DNA of 5,873 nt from Desulfobacterales bacterium (GCA_030145595.1 JAQYVG010000209.1:1-5873), one strand, 5' to 3'; counted from the stretch's first letter, positions 1-5,873 are shown. Numbers and translations are program-made. The notes: a model not told the origin generated them from the sequence alone.

Positions 1-183
1 GCTCCGGTGGGCTGGGTAAAGCAGGATGCCGCCAAATTTGTCGTGGCGATTCGATGTGGTCTGGTAAAAAATAATTGCCTCAGTTTGTATTCCGGCGCCG
101 GTATTGTTCGCGGCTCCGTCCCGGACAATGAGTGGGACGAAATGAACAATAAAATCGATATGTTTTTAAGTGTACTAACCTGA
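1..183 (+). CDS. menF: Isochorismate synthase MenF, C-terminal 60 residues (5' end outside window)
   Basis: This is the tail of a chorismate-utilising enzyme that isomerises chorismate to isochorismate, the committed step of the classical menaquinone pathway in the cytoplasm. The frame is open from base 1 and ends at TGA 181-183. The visible residues carry the family's C-terminal signature: VAIR (visible residues 15-18), LYSGAGIV (29-36), then S39, P41 and E44-W45, and the closing lysine K51. The same blocks end E. coli MenF and EntC and, more loosely, anthranilate and aminodeoxychorismate synthases. The choice of MenF over those paralogues rests on the menD gene that starts on the last base of its stop codon. 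Nothing can be said about the N-terminal part or its promoter, which lie upstream. The visible end looks complete. Confidence 0.93.
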   Translation, partial: APVGWVKQDAAKFVVAIRCGLVKNNCLSLYSGAGIVRGSVPDNEWDEMNNKIDMFLSVLT

Positions 184-1946
184 TGTTTAATCAAAAATCA
201 TCCAGCTTGAACGCACTTTGGGCACAGTTAATCATCCAGGAACTGCTGCGCAATCAAATAAATCAATTTGTACTTTCCCCCGGTTCTCGATGCACCCCGC
301 TGACCGCCGCCGTAGCGGCTGAAAAACAAGCAGCAAGCATTATACATTTTGATGAAAGAGGCGCTGCTTATTTTGCCCTCGGATACGCGCGCTCAAGCGG
401 CAGGCCGGCGGTCCTGGTATGTACTTCCGGAACCGCTGCTGCAAATTATTATCCGGCGGTGGTGGAAGCTTCCATGGATATGATTCCGCTGATACTGTTG
501 ACGGCTGACCGACCTCCGGAACTTCTTGCAAGCGGTGCCAACCAAACCATCGACCAGGTCAATTTATACGGCAGCTATGTACGCTTTCATTTCGAGCTGC
601 CCTGTCCGGATGAGCAGGTTGCACCTGAATCTATCCTGACACTGGTAGATCAGGCCGTTTATCGAACAATGCGTTCGCCCGCGGGTCCGGTGCATATCAA
701 CTGTATGTTCCGGGAACCGCTGGCGCCGTCGCCGTTGGCAAAAGATTTCAGCCAATATCTTACCGGCGCCCAAAGATGGATAAACGGGGACAAACCGTTC
801 ACCGCATATGAGCCGTCAATTAACACCATCAAAGACGGCAGCATCGAACAGATAGCGAAACTTGTAAATGAAACGACCAACGGCCTGTTGGTTATCGGCA
901 GTTTGAGTTCGGATGCGGACAGAGAAGCTGCCCATCGATTGTCTCAGACGTTGAACTGGCCGGTGTTTGTCGACATACGATCCGGTTTGCGTCTGGGCCT
1001 CAAAGACATCAACATCATTAGTTACTTCGACCAATTGTTGCTGTCCGAAAAATTTAGCACCATAAAACTGTCAACCATCGTGCACTTTGGCGGCATACCG
1101 ACCTCCAAGCGTTTTGAACTCTTTTTACAGCAAAACCAGCCGGAGCATTACATCCATGTGGCCGAACATCCCTTGCGGCATGATCCAAACCATAGCATCA
1201 CCACAAGAATTGAATCCAACATCAGTCAGTTTTGCAAAACACTGCTTGGGCTTCTGAATATCCACGAGGAAAATATCTATCTGAATAAATATAAAAAAGC
1301 CGATAATGCCGTCGGAGAAGTAATTGATAAACACCTTGGTGATGACCCTGCCATATCAGAACCGGCTGTGGCTCGGATTGTATCAACGCATATTCCCCAA
1401 GACAACTGCCTTTTTCTGGGCAACAGTATGCCCGTTCGTGATATGGATATGTATGCCGACCCCGCGGGTCCTAAAGTTAGCGCAACAGCCAATCGCGGCG
1501 CCAGCGGTATCGACGGCAATATCGCCGCCGCTGCCGGATTTGTTCATGGCGCACAGACACCGGGTACTGCGGTGATCGGGGATCTGGCATGTTTGCATGA
1601 TCTAAACTCTCTGGCTCTTTTGAATCAAATTTCCAACCCGTTAACGCTTATTGTCATCAACAACAAAGGTGGCGGTATCTTTTCCTTTTTACCGGTTTAT
1701 GAATGCCGGGAAATATTTGAACCGTTTTTTGCCACACCGCATAATTTAACTTTTGAAAAAATTGCGGCAACTTTTAAGCTGGATTATTATCAACCCGAGT
1801 CAAAAGATGCTTTTGCAAGCGACTACAAAACATCGCTGAATTCCAAACGTTCCGCTGTCATTGAAATCAGAACCGACCGCCAAGAAAACCTGACATTCCA
1901 TAAACTGCTTCAGGAAAAAATCAAGTCTGCCATTGACAAACTCTAA
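183..1946 (+). CDS. menD: SEPHCHC synthase MenD (2-succinyl-5-enolpyruvyl-6-hydroxy-3-cyclohexene-1-carboxylate synthase)
   Basis: MenD is a thiamine-diphosphate enzyme that decarboxylates 2-oxoglutarate and adds the resulting succinyl semialdehyde to isochorismate. The 587-residue product is slightly longer than E. coli MenD (about 556). The N-terminal pyrimidine-binding domain has SPGSR (32-36), the ThDP-activating glutamate E58 (HFDERGAAYFALG), TADRPPE (107-113) and GANQTIDQ (118-125). The middle domain has K309-R310, matching the substrate-binding KR pair of E. coli. The C-terminal PP domain has GNSMPVRD (413-420), NRGASGIDG (438-446) and the ThDP/Mg motif from G466-D467 to N493-N494, followed by KGGGIF. 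All expected substrate and cofactor residues appear present. The ATG overlaps the menF stop by one base (TGATG) and has no strong Shine-Dalgarno sequence, so translational coupling to menF is likely. This start places the SPGSR motif at the usual distance from the N terminus. Confidence 0.97.
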   Translation: MFNQKSSSLNALWAQLIIQELLRNQINQFVLSPGSRCTPLTAAVAAEKQAASIIHFDERGAAYFALGYARSSGRPAVLVCTSGTAAANYYPAVVEASMDMIPLILLTADRPPELLASGANQTIDQVNLYGSYVRFHFELPCPDEQVAPESILTLVDQAVYRTMRSPAGPVHINCMFREPLAPSPLAKDFSQYLTGAQRWINGDKPFTAYEPSINTIKDGSIEQIAKLVNETTNGLLVIGSLSSDADREAAHRLSQTLNWPVFVDIRSGLRLGLKDINIISYFDQLLLSEKFSTIKLSTIVHFGGIPTSKRFELFLQQNQPEHYIHVAEHPLRHDPNHSITTRIESNISQFCKTLLGLLNIHEENIYLNKYKKADNAVGEVIDKHLGDDPAISEPAVARIVSTHIPQDNCLFLGNSMPVRDMDMYADPAGPKVSATANRGASGIDGNIAAAAGFVHGAQTPGTAVIGDLACLHDLNSLALLNQISNPLTLIVINNKGGGIFSFLPVYECREIFEPFFATPHNLTFEKIAATFKLDYYQPESKDAFASDYKTSLNSKRSAVIEIRTDRQENLTFHKLLQEKIKSAIDKL

Positions 1947-2037
1947 CGCCAATTAAGTGATAATGCTCAATTGAAGTTGTTGGTTATTTGTGATTCATTA
2001 CTTGGAAGAAGATTATAGCGATTCTCATAATAATGTT

Positions 2038-2065
2038 GCAATTGAACCGTTAACTTAACAATTGC
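2038..2065. repeat. Small nested hairpin, GCAATTG...CAATTGC
   Basis: A perfect 7-bp inverted repeat (2038-2044 and 2059-2065) encloses a 14-base AT-rich loop. It lies between the outer and core left arms of the larger inverted repeat. Its 28 bases almost exactly account for the 27-base excess of the left side over the right side of that element. It may be a later insertion into, or an asymmetric expansion of, the larger palindrome. A 7-bp stem alone is weak evidence of function. Confidence 0.4.
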
Positions 2066-2296
2066 TCAGTAAGCCGTCGGATGATTTCGTTTAGGTCGGG
2101 AAGCTGTCTGAACAAATTAGAGCGCGTTAAAGCGAACATCATCAAGATGCTCCCATTAAATGAGGCAGTACATATCCCGGCAATGTATACTTAAGGCCAT
2201 ATCAATGTTCGCTTTTACACGCTTTTATTTGTGAGTTCTTGCCGATCTAAACGAAATTATCCGGCGGCGGAAACGGAGCGTATTCTTGAAAACCGC

Positions 2297-2302
2297 TATA
2301 AT
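2297..2302 (+). promoter_or_regulatory. Possible -10 element (TATAAT) upstream of menH
   Basis: A perfect TATAAT lies 37 bases before the menH ATG, inside the right outer arm of the inverted repeat. It could give menH its own start after the 393-bp break from menD. There is no recognisable -35 box about 17 bases upstream (the sequence there is CGGAGC) and no extended -10 TG. The nearby TTGAAA at 2286-2291 is only 5 bases away, too close to serve as a -35. A low-confidence call. Confidence 0.25.
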
Positions 2303-2322
2303 CACAATGCGCATCTTTATCA

Positions 2323-2328
2323 AAGGTG
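2323..2328 (+). promoter_or_regulatory. Ribosome binding site of menH (AAGGTG)
   Basis: AAGGTG, in the context AAAGGTGA, ends 11 bases before the ATG at 2340. That is somewhat distant but usable, and it supports this ATG as the menH start independently of menD translation. Confidence 0.5.
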
Positions 2329-2339
2329 AAGTATAATTC

Positions 2340-3131
2340 ATGAAGCGTTTTCATTACGCAACGTATGGCGATAAAAAAAAGCCCCCCTTGCTGTTTCTGC
2401 ACGGATTTATGGGAAATACCGACGAATGGGAGGCCATAGTCCCTTTTTTGAGCGGCAATTTTTTCTGTATTGTCATGGACTTGCCCGGGCATGGCCTAAC
2501 AGTGGTTCAAAATGAAGATGATTACCGCATGGAAAAGTGTGCGGCCAATTTGATGGCTTTTCTTGATGCGCTCAACATTAACACTTGTCACCTGGTGTCA
2601 TATTCCATGGGGGGCAGGCTGGCTTTCTATTTAGCGATTTTTTACCCCGAAAGATTTGAGAAAGTTATTATCGAATCCGCCTCGCCGGGTTTGCAAACCG
2701 AGCATGAAAGACGAGCGCGCGTTAAGCATGACCGCAAAATGGCCCGCCAACTTGAAGCTCTGCCGTTAAACCAGTTCTTGCAAACCTGGTATAGTCAGCC
2801 TATATTTTTATCTATAGATAAAGCAAGCACACCGTACCAGAAAATGATTCAAACCAGAATGAAAAACGATTCCGGCATGTTAAGCCTGTCATTGCAACTG
2901 ATGGGTGCCGGTGTTCAGCCGCCGCTCTGGGAGAAGCTTGACCAAATAAGTGCTGATGTGCTTTGCATTGTTGGTGCAAAGGACGCTAAATATATACAGA
3001 TTGCCAAAGCAGCGGCTGCAAGGTGCCGCCGGGCGCAAGTCAAAATTATTGCAGATGCCGGTCACAACGTGCATTTTGAAAATAGAACCGAGTATGTTAA
3101 ACAAGTTGCCCTCTTTTTGATGGCGTCGTAA
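2340..3131 (+). CDS. menH: SHCHC synthase MenH (alpha/beta hydrolase fold)
   Basis: MenH eliminates pyruvate from the MenD product SEPHCHC to give 2-succinyl-6-hydroxy-2,4-cyclohexadiene-1-carboxylate. The 263-residue protein is close to the usual family length (about 250-270). Visible alpha/beta-hydrolase features are the oxyanion-loop motif FLHGFMGNTDEW (19-30), DLPGHG (47-52), the nucleophile elbow SYSMGGR with S89 (87-93), the acid D215 in GAKD, and the base H242 in AGHNVHFEN. Y88, the arginines near 124-127 and W150 correspond in position to substrate-contacting residues known from E. coli MenH. The first glycine of the usual G-x-S-x-G elbow is replaced by S87. The specific MenH call rests on these motifs together with the position between menD and menB; a sequence-only call would be 'alpha/beta hydrolase, MenH-like'. 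Its TAA stop lies inside the left end of a palindromic repeat. Confidence 0.92.
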   Translation: MKRFHYATYGDKKKPPLLFLHGFMGNTDEWEAIVPFLSGNFFCIVMDLPGHGLTVVQNEDDYRMEKCAANLMAFLDALNINTCHLVSYSMGGRLAFYLAIFYPERFEKVIIESASPGLQTEHERRARVKHDRKMARQLEALPLNQFLQTWYSQPIFLSIDKASTPYQKMIQTRMKNDSGMLSLSLQLMGAGVQPPLWEKLDQISADVLCIVGAKDAKYIQIAKAAAARCRRAQVKIIADAGHNVHFENRTEYVKQVALFLMAS

Positions 3132-3236
3132 AAAGTCCCATCTACTGCGTTGTAGTATTTTTTCAGACACTCGGCATACTACATGTATAGCCTCGTGTCT
3201 GAAAAAATAATACGCCTTGTATATGAACCTTTTTAC
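3128..3236. repeat. 109-bp palindromic intergenic repeat overlapping the menH stop codon
   Basis: The element begins with GTAAAAAG at 3128 and ends with its exact complement CTTTTTAC at 3236. A nearly perfect inner stem pairs 3152-3170 (ending TTTTTTCAGACAC) with 3195-3213 (GTGTCTGAAAAAA...), matching at 18 of 19 positions. Nearer the centre, GGCATAC pairs with GTATAGCC around a TACAT loop with one bulged base. The menH TAA (3129-3131) is supplied by the first bases of the element. The shape and the outer ends resemble dispersed palindromic repeats I associate with deltaproteobacterial genomes, but that is memory, not a search result. The transcript could form a stable hairpin that attenuates or processes the mRNA between menH and menB. 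No T-tract follows as in a canonical intrinsic terminator. Confidence 0.8.
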
Positions 3237-3364
3237 TTAGCCATCTATGGTTGAATTAGTGACTTTTTATGAGATCATCAAATTTAAGCCTCTGTTCTTT
3301 TTTACGAGCCCTTATACACGAGTTTACACGGTTTAAAATATGATTATCCATGGAGTGCTTTAAC

Positions 3365-3370
3365 AAAGGA
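3365..3370 (+). promoter_or_regulatory. Ribosome binding site that fixes the menB start (AAAGGA)
   Basis: AAAGGA lies six bases upstream of the ATG at 3377, ideal spacing. An in-frame ATG at 3350 would add nine residues (MECFNKGKN) with no Shine-Dalgarno sequence in front of it. This site is the reason for choosing 3377. Confidence 0.8.
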
Positions 3371-3376
3371 AAGAAT

Positions 3377-4198
3377 ATGGCTACTGTAAACTGGATTGAA
3401 AGTAAAAAATTTACCGACATTAAGTATCACCAGGCCGAGGGAATCGCCAAAATAACCATCAATCGTCCCGAAGTACGCAATGCCTTTCGTCCCTTGACGG
3501 TCAATGAGATGATCGAGGCTTTGGCAGACGCCCGCGCCGACAATTCCATCGGTGTCGTCGTGCTGACCGGTGAAGGCAACAAAGCCTTTTGCTCCGGAGG
3601 CGACCAGAGGGTGCGCGGCGAAGCCGGGTATCAAGATGAAAAAGGCGACCACCATTTGAATGTGCTTCAATTTCAACGCCGGATCCGCACCTGCCCCAAG
3701 CCTGTGATTGCCATGGTCGCCGGCTATGCCATCGGCGGCGGACAAATTCTGCATTTGATGTGCGACTTGACCATTGCCGCCGATAACGCTGTCTTCGGTC
3801 AGACCGGCCCGCGGGTCGGTTCTTTTGACGCCGGTTACGGTTCCAGCTATCTGGCCAGGGTGGTAGGCCAGAAAAAAGCGCGGGAGATATGGTTTCTCTG
3901 CCGCCAGTATAATGCGCAGCAGGCGCTGGAGATGGGCCTGGTGAACACCGTGGTACCCCTTAAAAGGCTGGAGGAGGAAACCATCGGTTGGTGCCGGGAA
4001 ATTCTGGTGAACTCACCAGTCGCCATCCGCTGTCTGAAAGCAGCGATGAATGCTGATTGTGACGGCCAGGCGGGGCTCCAGGAACTTGCCGGCCATGCCA
4101 CCATGCTGTTTTACATGACCGCGGAAGGTCAGGAAGGACGCAATGCTTTTCTCGAAAAGCGCAAGCCGGATTTTTCGAAGTTCCCCCGAAGCTCATAG
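3377..4198 (+). CDS. menB: 1,4-dihydroxy-2-naphthoyl-CoA synthase MenB (crotonase superfamily)
   Basis: MenB closes the second ring of the naphthoquinone by an intramolecular Claisen condensation of o-succinylbenzoyl-CoA. From the ATG at 3377 the protein has 273 residues, the normal size. Seen in order are ITINRPEVRNAF (26-37), the CoA/oxyanion segment AFCSGGDQRVRG (70-81), Y85, AGYAIGGGQILH (115-126), and FGQTGPRVGSFDAGYG (140-155) with S149 and D151. The C terminus has Y246 in LFYMT and a closing KRKPDFSKFPR. G144 in QTG corresponds to E. coli G156, the site where bicarbonate serves as the catalytic base in type I enzymes; type II enzymes carry an aspartate there (QTD). A type I, bicarbonate-dependent enzyme is therefore predicted. 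The spacing G144-S149-D151 and Y85/Y246 follows E. coli numbering with a constant offset of 12. The gene is separated from menH by the palindromic repeat and from menA by 165 bp. Confidence 0.97.
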   Translation: MATVNWIESKKFTDIKYHQAEGIAKITINRPEVRNAFRPLTVNEMIEALADARADNSIGVVVLTGEGNKAFCSGGDQRVRGEAGYQDEKGDHHLNVLQFQRRIRTCPKPVIAMVAGYAIGGGQILHLMCDLTIAADNAVFGQTGPRVGSFDAGYGSSYLARVVGQKKAREIWFLCRQYNAQQALEMGLVNTVVPLKRLEEETIGWCREILVNSPVAIRCLKAAMNADCDGQAGLQELAGHATMLFYMTAEGQEGRNAFLEKRKPDFSKFPRSS

Positions 4199-4254
4199 TT
4201 GCTAGGCAATAAATTTTTTGTTCGCTGCTTAGCCACTATGACACAAATGTTAGT

Positions 4255-4331
4255 GATCAGTTATCGGTTATCAGTAATCAGTTTTCCCTTACTGTTCACT
4301 TTTCACTGATGACTGTTGACTCGTGACTGTC
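4255..4331. repeat. Degenerate heptamer array with internal inversion, between menB and menA
   Basis: Eleven consecutive 7-base units can be read without losing phase. The first four are GATCAGT, TATCGGT, TATCAGT and AATCAGT (4255-4282). After a divergent unit TTTCCCT come TACTGTT, CACTTTT, CACTGAT, GACTGTT, GACTCGT and GACTGTC (4290-4331). ATCAGT is the reverse complement of ACTGAT, so the two halves are inverted copies of the same degenerate unit. The array resembles the short tandem heptamer repeats described in cyanobacteria and other bacteria. Possible origins are replication slippage or a hairpin-forming intergenic repeat; no function can be assigned. Confidence 0.7.
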
Positions 4332-4363
4332 TTAGTCTCTTTGTGGCTGAACTATTAAGCTAA

Positions 4364-5245
4364 ATGAAACAATCAAATTTGAACATCTGGATTCAGGCGG
4401 CGCGGCCCAAAACACTGTGGGCGTCGGTGGCGCCGGTGGTTATCGGTTCGGCTATGGCGTTTGAAAGCGGCGGGCTGCACATTATGTCGGCACTCTCTGC
4501 GCTGCTTGGGGCGGTTTTAATCCAGATCGGCACCAATTTTGCCAACGATTACTTTGACTACTATACCGGCGCCGACTCAACCGACCGCCTCGGTCCCACC
4601 CGGGTCGTTCAGGCCGGCCTGGTGCAGTCGACAACGATGAAGGCGGCATTTATAGCGGTTTTTGCGCTGGCGGTTGTACCCGGCGCGTATCTCATCTGGC
4701 GCGCAGGGTTGCCCCTTTTTGTTATCGGCGTGCTTTCGATTCTTTGCGGTATTCTTTACACCGCCGGACCGTATCCGCTCGGTTATGTCGGTTTGGGGGA
4801 ACTTTTCGTGATTATTTTTTTCGGTCCCGTAGCCGTCGGCGGGACCTATTATGTGCAAACACTGCAAATTTCTGTGCCGGTGATTATATCCGGACTGGCT
4901 CCCGGGCTCTTTTCCGTGGCAATATTAACGGTAAACAATTTGCGGGATGTTAAAAGCGATCATCGTGCCGGCAAAAAAACCCTGGCAGTACGCTTCGGCA
5001 TTACATTTTCAAAAATTGAATACCTGCTATCGATTGCGATTGCTTGTCTGATACCGCTCATTTTAGTCCTTAATGACGACAAGCACCTTTACTCCCTGCT
5101 GGCGTCTGTAGTTTTACTGGCGGCGATACCGTCTATCAAAACAGTGTTTACTTCCGAAGGAATCATCTTAAACCGTGTGCTTGAATCCACCGGCAAAATG
5201 CTGCTGCTTTACAGCCTTATCTTTTCAATCGGATGGATTTTATGA
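4364..5245 (+). CDS. menA: 1,4-dihydroxy-2-naphthoate polyprenyltransferase MenA (UbiA family)
   Basis: MenA is an integral membrane prenyltransferase that attaches the polyprenyl tail to DHNA with loss of CO2, giving demethylmenaquinone. The 293-residue product has the family's length and hydrophobic pattern, with about eight or nine membrane segments (roughly 17-32, 38-58, 93-112, 116-134, 143-165, 168-190, 217-236, 241-258 and 277-293). ARPKT (13-17) opens the protein as in other MenA proteins. The first Asp-rich Mg/diphosphate motif is NDYFDYYTGADSTDR (61-75; D62, D65, D71) and continues GPTRVVQAG. The second is NNLRDVKSDHRAGKKTLAVR (191-210; D195, D199). Both appear intact. No clear Shine-Dalgarno sequence precedes the ATG. 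The DHNA-specific call over UbiA or other prenyltransferases rests on the motif wording and the men gene neighbours. It overlaps menC by four bases. Confidence 0.95.
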   Translation: MKQSNLNIWIQAARPKTLWASVAPVVIGSAMAFESGGLHIMSALSALLGAVLIQIGTNFANDYFDYYTGADSTDRLGPTRVVQAGLVQSTTMKAAFIAVFALAVVPGAYLIWRAGLPLFVIGVLSILCGILYTAGPYPLGYVGLGELFVIIFFGPVAVGGTYYVQTLQISVPVIISGLAPGLFSVAILTVNNLRDVKSDHRAGKKTLAVRFGITFSKIEYLLSIAIACLIPLILVLNDDKHLYSLLASVVLLAAIPSIKTVFTSEGIILNRVLESTGKMLLLYSLIFSIGWIL

Positions 5246-5873
5246 AAATCACCGATATTTCCATCTATCGGTTTCGACTCAGACTTAACCGACCCCTGGC
5301 GCTAAAAAACGACATCTTAAAGCTTCGAGAGGGATTCGTTATGCGGCTGTCCGATGAAAGCGGCAATTGGGGCTGGGGAGAGACATCCCCTCTAATTGGC
5401 TTCAGCCGGGAAACCATAGAGCAGGCGGGCCGGGAACTGGCACTGTTGCCATCAGCAATAACCGGCGGTGCAATCCCGCCGAATCTTGAACTGCTCAACG
5501 GCGGCTTCAAAGACTGGTTGGGCGGATTTAACCTCTCAGCCTCGGTGAGATTCGGTCTCGAATCGGCTGTGCTCAACATGCAGGCAATGTCAAAACAATT
5601 AGGGCTGCATCGATTGCTTAATGCCAAGGCCACAGCAAAGGTTGCCGTCAACGCACTGTTAAGTGGAACCAGGGAGCAAATAGAAGCAAAGGCAAGTGCG
5701 CTGCTTGGAAAAGGATATCGAGCATTCAAGCTGAAAGTGGGACGATTATCCCTTGATGAAGAGATCGATATTGTCGCCGGCGTCAGAAACATAATCGGTC
5801 AGGATACCCTCTTAAGACTCGACGCCAACCGCACCTGGAACCTTGACGACGCGCTGAAATTTATGCAGCGTGC
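5242..5873 (+). CDS. menC: o-Succinylbenzoate synthase MenC, N-terminal 210 residues (3' end outside window)
   Basis: MenC dehydrates SHCHC, the MenH product, to o-succinylbenzoate. It belongs to the enolase superfamily. Translation from ATG 5242, which overlaps the menA TGA as ATGA, stays open to the window edge and covers about two thirds of a typical 320-370 residue enzyme. The capping domain shows GWGETSPL (44-51) and ASVRFGLESA (100-109). The start of the barrel shows the catalytic KxK motif, K163 and K165 in FKLKVG, and the first metal ligand D194 in LRLDANRTW. The remaining metal ligands and the second catalytic lysine lie past the edge. Enolase-superfamily members such as dipeptide epimerases share this pattern, so the OSBS assignment leans on the operon. 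The four-base overlap suggests translational coupling with menA. Confidence 0.93.
   Translation, partial: MKITDISIYRFRLRLNRPLALKNDILKLREGFVMRLSDESGNWGWGETSPLIGFSRETIEQAGRELALLPSAITGGAIPPNLELLNGGFKDWLGGFNLSASVRFGLESAVLNMQAMSKQLGLHRLLNAKATAKVAVNALLSGTREQIEAKASALLGKGYRAFKLKVGRLSLDEEIDIVAGVRNIIGQDTLLRLDANRTWNLDDALKFMQR

Larger units (their letters stand above)
2011..2303. repeat. Long imperfect inverted repeat filling most of the menD-menH gap (MITE-like?)
   Basis: The core arms are 2073-2139 and 2205-2268. Read against the reverse complement of the right arm, the outer 31 positions match at 27 and the inner 28 at 24. A short segment of unequal length (8 versus 5 bases) separates those blocks. 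The inner end is GCGAACAT on the left and ATGTTCGC on the right, enclosing a 65-base loop (2140-2204). A weaker outer pair, 2011-2030 with 2284-2303, matches at 16 of 20 and starts with the exact decamer GATTATAGCG. The outer left arm is separated from the core by 42 bases and the outer right arm by 15. There is no transposase gene and I see no clear target-site duplication. It could be a non-autonomous mobile element, an extragenic palindromic repeat or a structured leader of menH. The inverted repeat is directly visible; the mobile-element reading is inference. Confidence 0.8.

Noticed and set aside
2081..2194. 37-codon + strand ORF inside the large inverted repeat (starts MISFRSG, ends PAMYT)
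   Set aside because: No Shine-Dalgarno sequence, no recognisable family, and it spans only the left arm and part of the loop. The matching right arm lacks the ATG, so chance is the simplest explanation, though a remnant peptide cannot be excluded.
3312..3344. Possible promoter before menB (TTATAC, TTTACA, TATGAT)
   Set aside because: The hexamers that resemble -35 and -10 boxes are not at 16-18 base spacing, and the -35 matches are poor. AT-rich sequence explains the hits.
3350..3376. Nine-residue N-terminal extension of menB from an upstream ATG
   Set aside because: No ribosome binding site precedes 3350. The ATG at 3377 has AAAGGA at ideal spacing and gives the normal MenB length and N terminus.
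3344..3754. 136-codon open frame on the - strand
   Set aside because: Antisense to the well-conserved menB coding region, with no recognisable product. A shadow of menB codon structure.
3377..4198. Horizontal acquisition of menB because it looks more E. coli-like and more GC-rich than neighbours
   Set aside because: MenB is among the most conserved enzymes of the pathway, so high resemblance is expected, and the composition difference is only an impression. A gene tree and codon-usage test would be needed.
4201..4233. Possible terminator after menB (GCTAGGCA pairing with TGCTTAGC)
   Set aside because: The stem is only 8 pairs including a G-T wobble, the loop is 17 bases, and the T-run lies in the loop rather than after the stem.
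5265..5792. 175-codon open frame on the - strand
   Set aside because: It lies wholly antisense to menC, whose translation shows clear enolase-superfamily motifs. The predicted peptide is serine- and proline-rich without recognisable domains, typical of a shadow frame.

Overview
The window is a run of menaquinone (vitamin K2) biosynthesis genes, all on the + strand, in the order menF(3' end)-menD-menH-menB-menA-menC(5' part). Together they encode most of the classical o-succinylbenzoate route from chorismate: isochorismate synthase (MenF), SEPHCHC synthase (MenD), SHCHC synthase (MenH), o-succinylbenzoate synthase (MenC), DHNA-CoA synthase (MenB) and DHNA prenyltransferase (MenA). The acyl-CoA ligase (menE), the DHNA-CoA thioesterase and the final methyltransferase (ubiE/menG) are not in view. 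menE would most naturally follow menC beyond the right edge. Both edges cut a gene.

The source is a bacterium with roughly balanced base composition. MenB and MenD look proteobacterial, menA lies between menB and menC, and the gaps carry palindromic repeats. This combination would fit a sulfate-reducing or related anaerobe of the Desulfobacterota, but that is inference from gene order and general impression, not proof.

Layout: menF ends at 183 and shares one base with the menD start (TGATG). menD (183-1946) is followed by a 393-bp gap that is largely one long imperfect inverted repeat (core arms 2073-2139 and 2205-2268, weaker outer arms 2011-2030 and 2284-2303). menH (2340-3131) takes its stop codon from the left end of a second, unrelated palindromic element (3128-3236). 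About 140 bp without a recognisable gene then leads to menB, which has a good Shine-Dalgarno sequence and a start at 3377. The menB-menA gap contains a third kind of repeat, a degenerate heptamer array (4255-4331) whose orientation flips midway. menA and menC overlap by four bases (ATGA, 5242-5245).

The operon therefore alternates between tightly coupled junctions (F/D, A/C) and junctions opened up by three unrelated repeat types (D/H, H/B, B/A). The enzymes look ordinary and intact. The repeats are the least explained part of the window. I see no defence system, mobile-element gene, CRISPR array, tRNA or rRNA, and no new enzymatic system.
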